A stretch of DNA of 64,000 bases, taken from positions 717,438 through 781,437 of the forward strand of contig NZ_CP128988.1 of assembly GCF_030406045.1 (NCBI RefSeq), in the 5' to 3' direction. The first letter of the stretch is position 1. Every line of letters begins with the position of its first letter. Below the pieces are notes generated by a model that did not search any database, had not been told where the DNA came from, and saw only the letters and a list, made by a program, of their open reading frames with translations. A program made the position numbers and the translations under genes. Source of the DNA: Thiohalobacter sp. IOR34 (GTDB lineage: Bacteria; Pseudomonadota; Gammaproteobacteria; Thiohalobacterales; Thiohalobacteraceae). Positions 26,543-35,005 of this stretch are shown one piece after another.

Positions 26543-26794
26543 CTAGCCCGCATATTGCACGAAGGATTCGAGTTTCAGGGCGAATCTGGCCAAGCAATTT
26601 GTTCGATCGCCCCCGAAACATAGCCGTAGCTAGGGTTCAAGGGGGATCGGGCAAAATGCGACGCCAGATTTGGTCTGAACTCGAATAGGCACAAACTGTA
26701 ACAGGGCACAATTGCTCGCAGAGGGAATTACTGCCTTGATAAATACCGGAAAAATTACGCATTCAAGGCCGCCTTCGTGCAATATGCGGGCTAG
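26543..26794. mobile_element. MITE-like element, copy B
   Basis: A 244-bp core (26547-26790) has perfect 19-bp terminal repeats CCCGCATATTGCACGAAGG. CTAG lies at 26543-26546 and 26791-26794, a likely 4-bp target duplication. It has the same length as copy A and is similar to it over the interior in opposite orientation; for example GTTCAAGGGGGATCG here matches GTTCGAGGGGGATCG in copy A. The two arms differ from copy A by the same compensated change (G/C) at two positions, so pairing is preserved. Confidence 0.88.
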
Positions 26795-28812
26795 GCCTCG
26801 TCCTCGATCTTGAACTCGTGGAACTTGTCCATCAGATCATCGGCGATCCTGACCAGCTGGTCGCCGATCTGCCTGATCTCCTGGCTTTCGCCCAGGGTCT
26901 TGTCCGCGAGGTCGGCGATGGCGACCACGTTGCGGTTCATTTCCTCGGCGACCGCACCCTGTTCGCTGGCTGCGGTTGCGATCTGGGTGGTCATGCTGTC
27001 GATGGAGTCGACGGCGTGGTCGATCTCGCTCAGCGAGTCCCGGGCACTGCCCGCTTCGGCAACGGCAGCCTCGGCGCGGCTGCGGCCGACATCCATGGCT
27101 GTGACCGCCTGTTCGACGCCGCTGCAGAGTTCTTCGATCACGCTGTTGATCTCCTGGGTCGCATCCTGGGTGCGGTTGGCCAGGGAGCGGACCTCGTCGG
27201 CCACCACGGCGAAGCCGCGTCCGTGCTCGCCAGCCCGGGCCGCCTCGATGGCGGCGTTGAGGGCCAGCAGGTTGGTCTGCTCGGCGATGCCGCTGATGGT
27301 TTCGATGATGGTGCCGATGTTGCGGCTCTTCTCTGAGAGTTCCTGGATGACGCCGGACGAATGCCGTACGTCGTCAGCCAGTTTGTGGACGGTATCGGCT
27401 ACCTGGGCGACGATGGCCTGGCCCTTCTTGGTTTCCTGATGGGCGCTGTGGGTGGCCCGGGCGCCTTCCTCGGCATTCCTCGCCACGTCCTGCACGGTGG
27501 CGGCCATCTCGTTCATCGCCGTCGCCACCTGGTCGGTTTCTATGTGTTGGCGCTGCATGCTGTCGGCGAGCAAGCTGACGCTGTCGTTGATGTTGCCCGA
27601 TTTCGTGGTCAGGGCCACGGCCGTGTCCGACAGGTTGTGGATCATGGTGCGCAGGTTCGAGCGCATGTAGTTCAGGGCCTCGCACAGATGGCCGATCTCG
27701 TCCTGGCTGTGAGTCTCGATGTGACCGCTGAGGTCGCCATTGGCGACGCGCTTGGCAAAGCCGGTCGCCTGCAGCAGTGGCAGGGAGATGCTGCGGCCCA
27801 CGAACCAGAGAGCGGCCAGGATGATGCCGACCGAGGCCAGGGCGATGGAGACGAGCAGTTGCAGGTCATGCCAGGCCTGCTGCTGCTTGCCTGTCATGGC
27901 CGCCTGCAGGTCGCCGGCCAGTCGGTCCTCGACCTTTTTCAGAAGATTGATCTTGTGGGTGATGGTGTCGAACCAGTACTTGGAGTCGATGCCGAAGCCG
28001 GTCATGGCCTGCGGAGTGGTGGCAGACAGTCTCTGGTCGATGTATTTGCTCGCTACGGCAACCATGCGCGTGACCTCGGCAACACGGGGATCGGAGAGGG
28101 TCTGCGCATAGAATTCGCGCTGCGCGGGGGAGGCCAGAGAGGTGAATTTTGCAAGATAGATGGATTGCGCCTCGAGAAGGCGTATGAAGTAGCTGCCCGT
28201 ATTCCCAGCAAAATGATTCTGGCCAAAGGCGGCGCTGAGCACGGCGCGGATGACGCCTTCCCGCTCCTTGGCCTGCATGAAATTCTCGTAGGCGGAATAG
28301 TGGTGGTTGATCTCCTGTTCATCCACGGCATAGGCGGCGAAACGTACTACATCGAGCAACAGGCGGTTGATGTGGGTATAGAATTCCAGTTCCTCCTCGA
28401 GGTCGAGCGTATGCTGGTCGACCCGGGTGCGGAAAGCGTCGATGCTTTGCAGTGCCGCCAGGGCCTGCTGCAGGCTGTTGGCGAAGTCCTCCCCGTAGCC
28501 TGCACTGGAAAAGCCACCAAGGAATTGCAGTAGCTGGTGGCGTTTCTCATCCGTCAACTGGCGCTGCTTGCGCATGGTTTCCAGGAATGCCTGGGAACCC
28601 TTGGCGAGATAGCCGGCCGAGGCGCCGCGTTCCTTCTGGGTTTCGTGGAGCAGGCTGCCAATCCGGATGCCCAGATCGGTGACGGGGGCGAAGGCTTCCA
28701 TCTCTTGGGCCAGACGGTAGCGGTCGAACACCTGCATGGCAGCAAATGTCAGGGCCAGGATGAGGGGGGCAAGACCCAGTATCAGGATCTTGGCTTTAAT
28801 GCTGTGAAACAT
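26791..28812 (-). CDS. Methyl-accepting chemotaxis protein with nitrate/nitrite-sensing (NIT) domain
   Basis: The product has 673 residues, starting at 28812 with GGAGGAAACC upstream. A membrane helix at ~10-30 is followed by a ~280-residue periplasmic helical region with [25 protein letters not shown], the NIT-domain opening. A second membrane helix at ~315-335, a HAMP domain and the cytoplasmic signalling hairpin with [16 protein letters not shown] complete it. NIT domains sense nitrate or nitrite in related proteins. The stop codon TAG coincides with the CTAG flank of MITE copy B. A FliA-type promoter and an FNR/DNR-like box lie upstream. It should signal through CheW/CheA to the flagellar motor. 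Confidence 0.9.
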   Translation of the reverse strand: MFHSIKAKILILGLAPLILALTFAAMQVFDRYRLAQEMEAFAPVTDLGIRIGSLLHETQKERGASAGYLAKGSQAFLETMRKQRQLTDEKRHQLLQFLGGFSSAGYGEDFANSLQQALAALQSIDAFRTRVDQHTLDLEEELEFYTHINRLLLDVVRFAAYAVDEQEINHHYSAYENFMQAKEREGVIRAVLSAAFGQNHFAGNTGSYFIRLLEAQSIYLAKFTSLASPAQREFYAQTLSDPRVAEVTRMVAVASKYIDQRLSATTPQAMTGFGIDSKYWFDTITHKINLLKKVEDRLAGDLQAAMTGKQQQAWHDLQLLVSIALASVGIILAALWFVGRSISLPLLQATGFAKRVANGDLSGHIETHSQDEIGHLCEALNYMRSNLRTMIHNLSDTAVALTTKSGNINDSVSLLADSMQRQHIETDQVATAMNEMAATVQDVARNAEEGARATHSAHQETKKGQAIVAQVADTVHKLADDVRHSSGVIQELSEKSRNIGTIIETISGIAEQTNLLALNAAIEAARAGEHGRGFAVVADEVRSLANRTQDATQEINSVIEELCSGVEQAVTAMDVGRSRAEAAVAEAGSARDSLSEIDHAVDSIDSMTTQIATAASEQGAVAEEMNRNVVAIADLADKTLGESQEIRQIGDQLVRIADDLMDKFHEFKIEDEA

Positions 28813-28866
28813 GGTTTCCTCCGTCGAGCGGATCATTGCAGGCAGGGTAGGCAGGACTCGTCAGGG

Positions 28867-28893
28867 TTATCGTTCTCGGGGCGGTTTTCTTGA
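28867..28893 (-). promoter_or_regulatory. Sigma-28 (FliA)-like promoter of the NIT chemoreceptor
   Basis: On the minus strand TCAA (28893-28890), N15, AACGATAA (28874-28867) matches the FliA pattern TAAA-N15-GCCGATAA in spacing and in six of eight -10 bases. The gene starts 55 bases downstream. Confidence 0.6.
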
Positions 28894-28911
28894 GTTGTCC
28901 CGGTGATGGAT

Positions 28912-28925
28912 TTGACCTGGATCAC
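28912..28925. promoter_or_regulatory. FNR/DNR-like box
   Basis: TTGAC-CTGG-ATCAC differs from TTGAT-N4-ATCAA at one base in each half. It lies ~20 bases upstream of the sigma-28-like -35 element. It could place the nitrate chemoreceptor under oxygen- or NO-responsive control. Confidence 0.5.
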
Positions 28926-29079
28926 GCAAGGCAGAATTGATTTAAGTCAGTGTATGTCATGGCGAATTCTGGTGGCCACGATTGTGTGCGCGCCTTCGGG
29001 AGCGTGGCCGGATTGCCTCCGTTTCTGCTCCGGGTCAGCGGCTGCGCCAGCGGTGCATGGGCATGCAAAAGAGAGGAAA

Positions 29080-29105
29080 GAAAAACGGCCGCGCAAGGCG
29101 GCCGT
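29080..29105 (-). terminator. Terminator of the sox operon
   Basis: ACGGCCGC/GCGGCCGT (29085-29092 with 29098-29105), loop of five bases, reads on the minus strand into TTTTTCTTT. It lies 21 bases after the soxB stop. Confidence 0.88.
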
Positions 29106-29125
29106 CAGGGGAGTGGGGAGGCGGT

Positions 29126-30880
29126 TCAGGCCAGGGCGAGGCCCGGGTTGCCTTCCACGTTCTTCAGCTTCGGAACATTCAGTTCGGTAATGTTCACGGT
29201 CTTCTTGCTGCGCAGGTAGTTCGCCACCACGTCCCATACGGGACGGGTGTCCAGGGGCTGCGCAACGCTGGCCCAGCCGGCGACCACGTATTCCTTGTTG
29301 GCCTCGATCGGCTTGCCGTTCAGTTCCATGTGGGTGATCCGCTTGCCGATGCGGGCGGTGGGGTCGATCTCGTACTTGAGGCCGCCGACCCGTACCATGT
29401 CGCCACCCTGCTGGTAGTAGGGATCCTCGTTGAACAGGTTGTCGGCGACGTCCTCCAGCACCTCCTTGATCCGCGTGCCGCTCATGTTGTTGAGCGTCAC
29501 CGAGGGGTAGGTGATGGCGGTCTGGGTCATTACGTCTTCGAAGGTGATGGGCGAGCCGGGCAACAGGCTGACGCCCCAGCGGAAGCCGGGCGAGAGGGAG
29601 ATCTCGGCGCCCATTTCCTCGATCAGCGCGTCGCAGATCAGTTGGTCGAAGGTGCCGTTGAAGTTGCCGCGGCGGTAGAGCAGGGTGTCGGTGGTCGCCA
29701 GTTCCTCGTTCAGCTTGTCCTTGTACGGGGCGCGGACCTTGTCGACATAGGCGGCCATCTGCGGATCGGGCTCCAGCATGTTGGCGAACACCGGCAGCAG
29801 GTGGTAGCGGTAGTCGCGGACCTTGCCGTCCCTGACATCGAGGTCGAGCACCGCCAGGTACTTGCCGTTGGAGCCGGCATTGGTGACCAGGGTTTTGCCG
29901 CCGGCATTGTCGACCAGAACCGGCTGCGGAATGGCGTCGTGGGTGTGGCCGCCCATGATGGCATCGATGCCGGTTACCCGGCTGGCCATCTTCAGGTCGA
30001 CGTCCATGCCGTTGTGCGACAGTACCACCACGACCTGGGCGCCCTCGCCACGGGCCTTGTCGACCATCTCCTGCATGTGCTCGTCGCGGATGCCGAAGCT
30101 CCAGTCCGGGATCATGTAGCGGGGGTTGGCGATCGGGGTGTAGGGAAAGGCCTGGCCGATGATGGCGGTCGGCACGCCGTTGATCTCGCGGATCACGTAG
30201 GGCTTGAAGACCTGCTCGCCCCAGTCCTTGTCGACGATGTTCTGGGCAACGAAGTCGATCTTGTCCTTGAAGTCCTTCTCGATGATCTCGCTGACCCGCT
30301 CGGCGCCGAAGGTCATCTCCCAGTGCGGCGTCATCACGTCGACGCCGAGCAGCAACTGGGCGTCGACCATGTCCTGGGCGTTGGTCCACAGCGAGGTGGC
30401 CGAGCCCTGCCAGGTGTCGCCACCGTCCAGCAGCACCGAGCCCGGGCGCTGGGCACGGATCTTCTTGACCAGACTGGCCAGATGGGCGAAGCCGCCAACC
30501 TTGCCGAACTTGCGCGCTGCCTCGACGAAATCGATGTAGGTGAAGGCGTAGGCCTCGGGAGTGCCGGCCTGGATTCCGTATTTTTTCAGGAAATGCTTGC
30601 CGACCAGGTGGGGCGGCCGGCCGCGCATGCTGCCGATGCCGAGATTGATGCTCGGCTCGCGGAAATAGATGGGCATCAGCTGGGCATGACAGTCCGTGTA
30701 GTGCAGCAGCGAGACATTGCCGAAGCTGGGGATCTCATAGAGTGTGCTCGACATCTTGTTGGGCTTGATGCCGGTCGGCAGCTTCTGGGTCTGGAAACCG
30801 GATTCGCACCCTGCGAGATAGATGCCGGAAGCGCTGGCGACGGCAAGCATCTGCAAGAATTCACGGCGCGATATGGTCAT
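29126..30880 (-). CDS. soxB: Thiosulfohydrolase SoxB
   Basis: SoxB hydrolyses the terminal sulfone from the cysteine-bound intermediate on SoxYZ in the periplasm. The 584-residue protein has a twin-arginine signal (SRREFLQM) and an N-terminal Cys after a hydrophobic stretch. The dinuclear-manganese 5'-nucleotidase-like motifs are present: TDCHAQLMP, GGDTWQGS, LSHNGMDVD and GGHTHDA. The C-terminal domain has GSPITFEDVMTQTAITYP. It is the last gene of soxXYZAB and starts after a GGAGG site. A terminator lies between soxA and soxB, so its expression may be lower or partly independent. Confidence 0.96.
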   Translation of the reverse strand: MTISRREFLQMLAVASASGIYLAGCESGFQTQKLPTGIKPNKMSSTLYEIPSFGNVSLLHYTDCHAQLMPIYFREPSINLGIGSMRGRPPHLVGKHFLKKYGIQAGTPEAYAFTYIDFVEAARKFGKVGGFAHLASLVKKIRAQRPGSVLLDGGDTWQGSATSLWTNAQDMVDAQLLLGVDVMTPHWEMTFGAERVSEIIEKDFKDKIDFVAQNIVDKDWGEQVFKPYVIREINGVPTAIIGQAFPYTPIANPRYMIPDWSFGIRDEHMQEMVDKARGEGAQVVVVLSHNGMDVDLKMASRVTGIDAIMGGHTHDAIPQPVLVDNAGGKTLVTNAGSNGKYLAVLDLDVRDGKVRDYRYHLLPVFANMLEPDPQMAAYVDKVRAPYKDKLNEELATTDTLLYRRGNFNGTFDQLICDALIEEMGAEISLSPGFRWGVSLLPGSPITFEDVMTQTAITYPSVTLNNMSGTRIKEVLEDVADNLFNEDPYYQQGGDMVRVGGLKYEIDPTARIGKRITHMELNGKPIEANKEYVVAGWASVAQPLDTRPVWDVVANYLRSKKTVNITELNVPKLKNVEGNPGLALA

Positions 30881-31002
30881 GGGTAATCCTCCAGGAAAGA
30901 CGGCAGAGAGTAGGGTAGTCCATTTGCTCCATTACATGCTGAATACAGACGCGGCGGGACGTCTGGATATTCCCTGGGCAGGTCGCACGTGCGGAAACAA
31001 AA

Positions 31003-31030
31003 AACCCGGTCTGGCTGCCCAGACCGGGTT
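31003..31030 (-). terminator. Strong hairpin terminator between soxA and soxB
   Basis: A perfect 12-bp stem, AACCCGGTCTGG/CCAGACCGGGTT with a 4-base loop, reads on the minus strand into TTTTTTG. It lies 18 bases after soxA and 122 bases before the soxB start. Confidence 0.88.
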
Positions 31031-31047
31031 TCGACAGCGTGCGACGC

Positions 31048-31884
31048 CTATTTGCGGGCGCCCGGGCCGTTGACCGGCAGCCCGTTGCTCATGTAGGAGT
31101 GGAAGTACTCGAGAGCCCGGTACTCGTCGCTCTGGGCCTTGTAGGGCTTGGCACGGACCTGCTTGTTGCAGCCTCCGTAGCGGCGGTGCAGGGTGCCGAG
31201 ACTGCCCCACTTGGAACGGTAGACCGGGAAGTGCGTCACGTGGCCCAGTGCCGGGCTGAGGATATCGGCACGGATGCGGTTGCCGGCGTTGTACTGGTGG
31301 CAGTCCGCGCAGGACATGTTCAGCTGGCCACGCTTGGCATAGAAGTGGTGCTTGCCACGCTCATAGGCGGCGATTGCCCGGGGATCGTTCGGCACCTTGA
31401 TGTTCATCTTCTTGCCACGCGAGGTGTAGGCCATGTAGGCGGAGATCTGGGCGATCGCGCCTTTCTTCCACTTCAGCGGCTTTTCGCCGTTCTTCACCCG
31501 GCAGTCGTTGATGGCGCTCTCCAGGGTGACCACCTTGCCACTGGCGGTGTCGAAGTAGGGGTAGTTCTGGCGGATGCCGATACCCTCGTTCTCGAAGCAG
31601 CTGGCGTAGGTCTTGCCGTTCTTGAATGGCGTATTGAACAGCTTCTTGCCCTTGTCGATATCGAGCTCGTAGGGCGGGAAGTCCTCGATCGATTCCCACT
31701 GCGCGCGCGATGCAGCGTCCACGGCGTAGACGCCGTTGACATAGTCCTCGAACGGAATGTTCGGGAAGCGTTGCTGGTAATAGGCGCGGAAGGCCTTCAG
31801 GTCTTCCTGTGGGGTGGCGCTGGCCGTCTGCGGCATGCTGGCCACCAGGCCGAGTACCGCGACGATGCTCAGGAGTTTCTTCAT
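31048..31884 (-). CDS. soxA: L-cysteine S-thiosulfotransferase subunit SoxA, monoheme type
   Basis: SoxA pairs with SoxX to attach thiosulfate oxidatively to the SoxY cysteine. The 278-residue product has a Sec signal (cleavage near TASA). Only one CxxCH is present (MSCADCHQY). The first haem site of dihaem SoxA proteins is replaced by ASCFENEG. The active-site cysteine that carries persulfide is in YGGCNKQVRA. Monohaem SoxA is known from other organisms (for example Starkeya-type), so the protein is likely functional. A GAGGAGG site precedes the ATG. A strong terminator follows. Confidence 0.95.
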   Translation of the reverse strand: MKKLLSIVAVLGLVASMPQTASATPQEDLKAFRAYYQQRFPNIPFEDYVNGVYAVDAASRAQWESIEDFPPYELDIDKGKKLFNTPFKNGKTYASCFENEGIGIRQNYPYFDTASGKVVTLESAINDCRVKNGEKPLKWKKGAIAQISAYMAYTSRGKKMNIKVPNDPRAIAAYERGKHHFYAKRGQLNMSCADCHQYNAGNRIRADILSPALGHVTHFPVYRSKWGSLGTLHRRYGGCNKQVRAKPYKAQSDEYRALEYFHSYMSNGLPVNGPGARK

Positions 31885-31942
31885 GGAATATTGCCTCCTC
31901 TGATAGTGGGCAGGTTCACGCCGATCGGCGTGAACCAGGCTC

Positions 31943-32266
31943 TTATTCGACTTCGATGATCTTGGTCTCGATGGAGTCGCTTTTGCCCTTGTTATCCACC
32001 CAGCGCAGTTTCAGGATGTCACCGTTGCTGGCCCCCTTGAAGCGGAACGACAGGTAGGGGTTCTTGGAGATGGCCGGACCCCATTCCGCGGTCAGTACCG
32101 CGTTGCCGTTGTGTTCGCAAACCACCTCCTGAATGAAGTGGGCCGGAATCAGTTTTCCGGTGCTCTTGTCTTTGCGCTGTCCGGTTTCCATCGGGTGGCT
32201 GATGAGAGCCTTCACCGTGGTAACGCCCTTGGACAGCTTTGCACGAATCTTGATCGTGTTAGCCAT
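31943..32266 (-). CDS. soxZ: Sulfur carrier complex subunit SoxZ
   Basis: The product has 107 residues without a signal peptide, as usual: SoxZ is exported together with SoxY through the Tat pathway. The MANTIKIRAKLSKGVTTVKA start and the IPAHFIQEVVCEHNG and GPAISKNPYLSFRFKG segments are typical. It forms the SoxYZ heterodimer that holds sulfur intermediates. It lies 55 bases after soxY and 58 before soxA. Confidence 0.96.
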   Translation of the reverse strand: MANTIKIRAKLSKGVTTVKALISHPMETGQRKDKSTGKLIPAHFIQEVVCEHNGNAVLTAEWGPAISKNPYLSFRFKGASNGDILKLRWVDNKGKSDSIETKIIEVE

Positions 32267-32321
32267 GTCTTCTCGTCCTCTTTGAAACTGGATCCAGGAT
32301 TTCGTGATTGGCGCGCAGGGC

Positions 32322-32795
32322 CTAGCCGCCGCAGCCGCCGATGGTGACCTTGACTTCCTTGCCGGTGCTGTACAGCTTGCCGCCGGCCTTGACCACAGCG
32401 ATCACGCTGGAAGTCTTGCCCATCTTGATGCGGGTGGCGATGTAGCCCGCGGTGCCCGGCCCCAGGGTGTAGGACGAGGTCAGGGGGTTGGCGTTCTTCT
32501 CGGCAACGATGCTGATCGATTCGATGCCATCGATGCTGGTGCTGACGGAGACCGGCACCACGGCACCGTTCTCGGCGATGTCCGGCGCCTTGATCTTGAT
32601 CTTGTCACTGCCCTCCAGTGCGCTGCTGCCGAACAGTGCGTTCAGTGCGGCATCGACGGAAGTGGCGGTGAAAGCGTCCTTGGGCCAGGCAGCCATGACG
32701 GTGCGGGGCGTCAGCAGACCGCTGCCTGCTGCAATGCTGACGGCGCCGGCAGCGAGAGTGCCCTTCAGTAACGTTCTGCGTTTCATGTTAGTCAC
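32322..32795 (-). CDS. soxY: Sulfur carrier protein SoxY
   Basis: The product has 157 residues with a twin-arginine signal (MKRRTLLKG) and the C-terminal swinging-arm motif GGCGG, whose Cys carries the thiosulfate-derived sulfur. The frame can begin at GTG 32795 (spaced well from GGGAG) or ATG 32786. It acts in the periplasm with SoxZ as the substrate carrier for SoxXA and SoxB. It lies 32 bases after soxX. Confidence 0.96.
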   Translation of the reverse strand: MTNMKRRTLLKGTLAAGAVSIAAGSGLLTPRTVMAAWPKDAFTATSVDAALNALFGSSALEGSDKIKIKAPDIAENGAVVPVSVSTSIDGIESISIVAEKNANPLTSSYTLGPGTAGYIATRIKMGKTSSVIAVVKAGGKLYSTGKEVKVTIGGCGG

Positions 32796-32827
32796 TTGAT
32801 GTTTCTCCCAGCGAAACGGTTGATCGC

Positions 32828-33208
32828 TTACAGCGAATGGATGAATTCCACGACCTTGTCGATTTCACTCTCCGACAGGATCTTGTGCCGGCCGAACGGC
32901 GGCATGATGGTGTTCGGGTTTCTCTTGGTCGGATCCCAGATCTGGGCGCGAAGCTTGGCCTTGTCCGGGAAGCGGGCCTGCATGGCTACCAGCGGCGGGC
33001 CGATGTTGCCGGGCAGCTTGCCGCCGGCGATCTGGTGGCAGGCCAGGCAGTTGCCCTTCTTGCGGTTGAACGCGATCTCCTTGCCTTGTTCGATGACAGA
33101 CTTCGCGCCGCCGGCTTCGGCTGCGCTGACTGTCGGAGCGAGTGCCAGGCTTCCGAGCATGACTGCTACGGAAGCGGCTGTCGAGATGATGCTAGAACGT
33201 TGCCGCAT
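32828..33208 (-). CDS. soxX: Sulfur-oxidation c-type cytochrome SoxX
   Basis: The start at 33208 follows GAGGAGGCACC and gives 126 residues. A signal peptide ends near VSAAEAGG. One haem site is seen (CLACHQ), with the distal Met in TIMPPFGRHKILSE. SoxX receives electrons from SoxA-bound thiosulfate and passes them to other cytochromes. It is the first gene of the soxXYZAB operon behind a clear sigma-70 promoter. Confidence 0.95.
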   Translation of the reverse strand: MRQRSSIISTAASVAVMLGSLALAPTVSAAEAGGAKSVIEQGKEIAFNRKKGNCLACHQIAGGKLPGNIGPPLVAMQARFPDKAKLRAQIWDPTKRNPNTIMPPFGRHKILSESEIDKVVEFIHSL

Positions 33209-33321
33209 CGGTGCCTCCTCAGTGGGTTGGTTATTCAACGGATGGCTGCTGTCTTTTTGTGGGAATTGTCCGGGTATGCCGAAACGCGTCGCTTTATCAG
33301 ATGGATGCTCGACATCACCGG

Positions 33322-33350
33322 AATATAGTCCCGCACCATGCCTGAGTCAA
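33322..33350 (-). promoter_or_regulatory. Sigma-70 promoter of soxXYZAB
   Basis: On the minus strand TTGACT (33350-33345), 17 bases, TATATT (33327-33322). The transcript would start near 33315, leaving a ~107-base leader before soxX. Confidence 0.75.
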
Positions 33351-33375
33351 AAAACAAATCGTCGGTTTTCCGACG
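33351..33375 (-). terminator. Probable terminator of the bepA-like gene
   Basis: CGTCGG-TTTT-CCGACG (33360-33375) reads on the minus strand into ATTTGTTTTTT. It lies ~150 bases after the protease gene and immediately upstream of the sox promoter -35, insulating the two. It could also be an operator. Confidence 0.5.
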
Positions 33376-33523
33376 TACCAGGGCTGCCCTCTCTCCGGCT
33401 GTTCAGATGGCAGTAGCCGGTATTTCAGTTGCGGGTTGCGGGTCGATGCAACCGCTGTCTGTTATGACGTCGGGGGTTGTCGATTTATTCCGTCTCTTGC
33501 GCCTGACGGCTGGAGGGCGTGTT
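33376..33523. other. Intergenic region downstream of the protease gene
   Basis: A frame at 33338-33610 on the plus strand overlaps the end of the protease gene and is low-complexity; I do not accept it. Nothing else is recognised. Confidence 0.4.
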
Positions 33524-35005
33524 TCAGGGGGTATGCCGGGTGTCGCCGTGCTCCTCCTGGTCGGCGAGCGCCTCCTGCTTGAGCTGCCGGAGCCGCGATT
33601 CGACCCGTGACACCTGGTAGAAGTCCAGATCGTCCTGCTTCAGCGCCAGGGTCAGTTGCTCGATGGCAGTTCTTGTCTGGCCCTGCAGGTAGTAGTACTC
33701 GGCCATGGCGGCATGGGCCTCGGCGACGGCGCCCAGCCCGGTCTCGGCCCGGGCGAGCAGGGCGTAGAGGCTCGGGTCGCGGGTTTCGCCGTCCCGCAGG
33801 CGGGATGTCAGGAGTTCCCGGGCCTGCCGGAAGTGACGGGTTCCGACCAGGGCCTCGGCATAGACGCGGATCACCGTCAGGTTGTCGGGGTAGATCTTGA
33901 GCAGACGGTCCAGCTCTGCCAGGGCCTCATCGTCGCGGTGACTCTGGCGCAGGGCCTGGCTGTAGGCGGTGCGGTAGGCGATCCGGTCCGGGTCGGCCTT
34001 GCGCAGGCTGGAGAGGATCTGCAGGGCCTGTTCGTTCCGGCCAAGCCGCAATGCGGCCAGGGCCAGGCCATAGCGCCGGGCGGCGGCCGGCATCGGCCGG
34101 TCCGGTTCCCGGAAATAGCTCAGCAGCTGTTGCGGGTCGCGGGCGTCGAGTACCCGCAGCTTGGCCTGGGTGAGGTGGAAAGCCAGGCTGTTGCGAGCCT
34201 GTGCCGCCGGCATCTGGTCGGCGCGTGACAGGGCATCGGAGATGCGTTCCGAGGTGACCGGGTGGGTGCTGAGGAAGGGTGGCGGGCGGTTGCCGTAATA
34301 ACGGGTGAACTGCTGCAGCCGTTCGAAGAAGGCCGGCATGCCCAGTGGATCGAAGCCGGCCTGCTGCAGGGTCTGCATGCCGATGTGGTCGGCCTCCTTC
34401 TCGTTACTGCGGGTGAAGTCGATCTGCTGCTGCAGGCTGCCGGCCTGGGCCGACATCAGGGCGGCCATGCCGGCCTCGCTGTTCTGGGTGCCGATGAGGA
34501 TGGCGGCCAGGATGGCGGCCGCCGTGGGCAGGCTCATGCGGCTGGCGCTGTCGTAGGCGCGGGCCAGGTGGCGCTGGGTGACGTGGGCGATCTCGTGGGC
34601 CATGACCGCGGCCAGCTCGCTTTCGTTGCGGGCCGCCAGGATCAGACCGGAGTGGATGCCGATGTAGCCACCAGGCCCTGCGAAGGCGTTGATGGCGTCG
34701 TCCTTGACCACGAAGAAGGTGAAGGGTTGAGCGGCCCCGTCGCCGGCCGCGGCCAGCCGGCTGCCGAGCGCCTGGACGTAGCTGGTGATCTCCGGGTCCT
34801 CGACGAAGGCCACGCTGAGGCGCAGCTGGCGCATGAACACCTCGCCCAGGGCGCGTTCCTGTTCCGGCGATACCGTGGCGCCGGCAGGATCGCCGATCTC
34901 CGGCAGAACGATGGGGGCGGCCGGGACGGACAGGCTGGTGGCCAGGCACAGGATGGCCAGGGTGGTGCGGATGCGCTGAGGGGTTCTCACGGCATGACGA
35001 TCCAT
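33524..35005 (-). CDS. bepA: M48-family periplasmic metalloprotease/chaperone, BepA (YfgC)-like
   Basis: BepA assists assembly and degradation of outer-membrane proteins, notably LptD, in the periplasm. The ~493-residue product has a signal peptide, an M48 domain with the zinc motif MAHEIAHVTQRH and the downstream ligand Glu in NEKEADHIG, and a C-terminal TPR region (~300-480) ending in EALADQEEHGD. The start is uncertain: ATG 35005 and ATG 35041 both lack a good ribosome-binding site. Family length in E. coli is ~487, which favours 35005. Confidence 0.88.
   Translation of the reverse strand: MDRHAVRTPQRIRTTLAILCLATSLSVPAAPIVLPEIGDPAGATVSPEQERALGEVFMRQLRLSVAFVEDPEITSYVQALGSRLAAAGDGAAQPFTFFVVKDDAINAFAGPGGYIGIHSGLILAARNESELAAVMAHEIAHVTQRHLARAYDSASRMSLPTAAAILAAILIGTQNSEAGMAALMSAQAGSLQQQIDFTRSNEKEADHIGMQTLQQAGFDPLGMPAFFERLQQFTRYYGNRPPPFLSTHPVTSERISDALSRADQMPAAQARNSLAFHLTQAKLRVLDARDPQQLLSYFREPDRPMPAAARRYGLALAALRLGRNEQALQILSSLRKADPDRIAYRTAYSQALRQSHRDDEALAELDRLLKIYPDNLTVIRVYAEALVGTRHFRQARELLTSRLRDGETRDPSLYALLARAETGLGAVAEAHAAMAEYYYLQGQTRTAIEQLTLALKQDDLDFYQVSRVESRLRQLKQEALADQEEHGDTRHTP

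Larger units (their letters stand above)
28813..29125. other. Intergenic region between the NIT chemoreceptor and soxB
   Basis: This 313-base gap carries a sigma-28-like promoter and an FNR/DNR-like box for the chemoreceptor, and the terminator of the sox operon at 29080-29105. No gene is seen. Confidence 0.6.

Noticed and set aside
33338-33610. A 90-codon frame overlapping the 3' end of the BepA-like gene
   Set aside because: It has no ribosome-binding site, covers the sox promoter and terminator region, and its second half is antisense to the protease gene.
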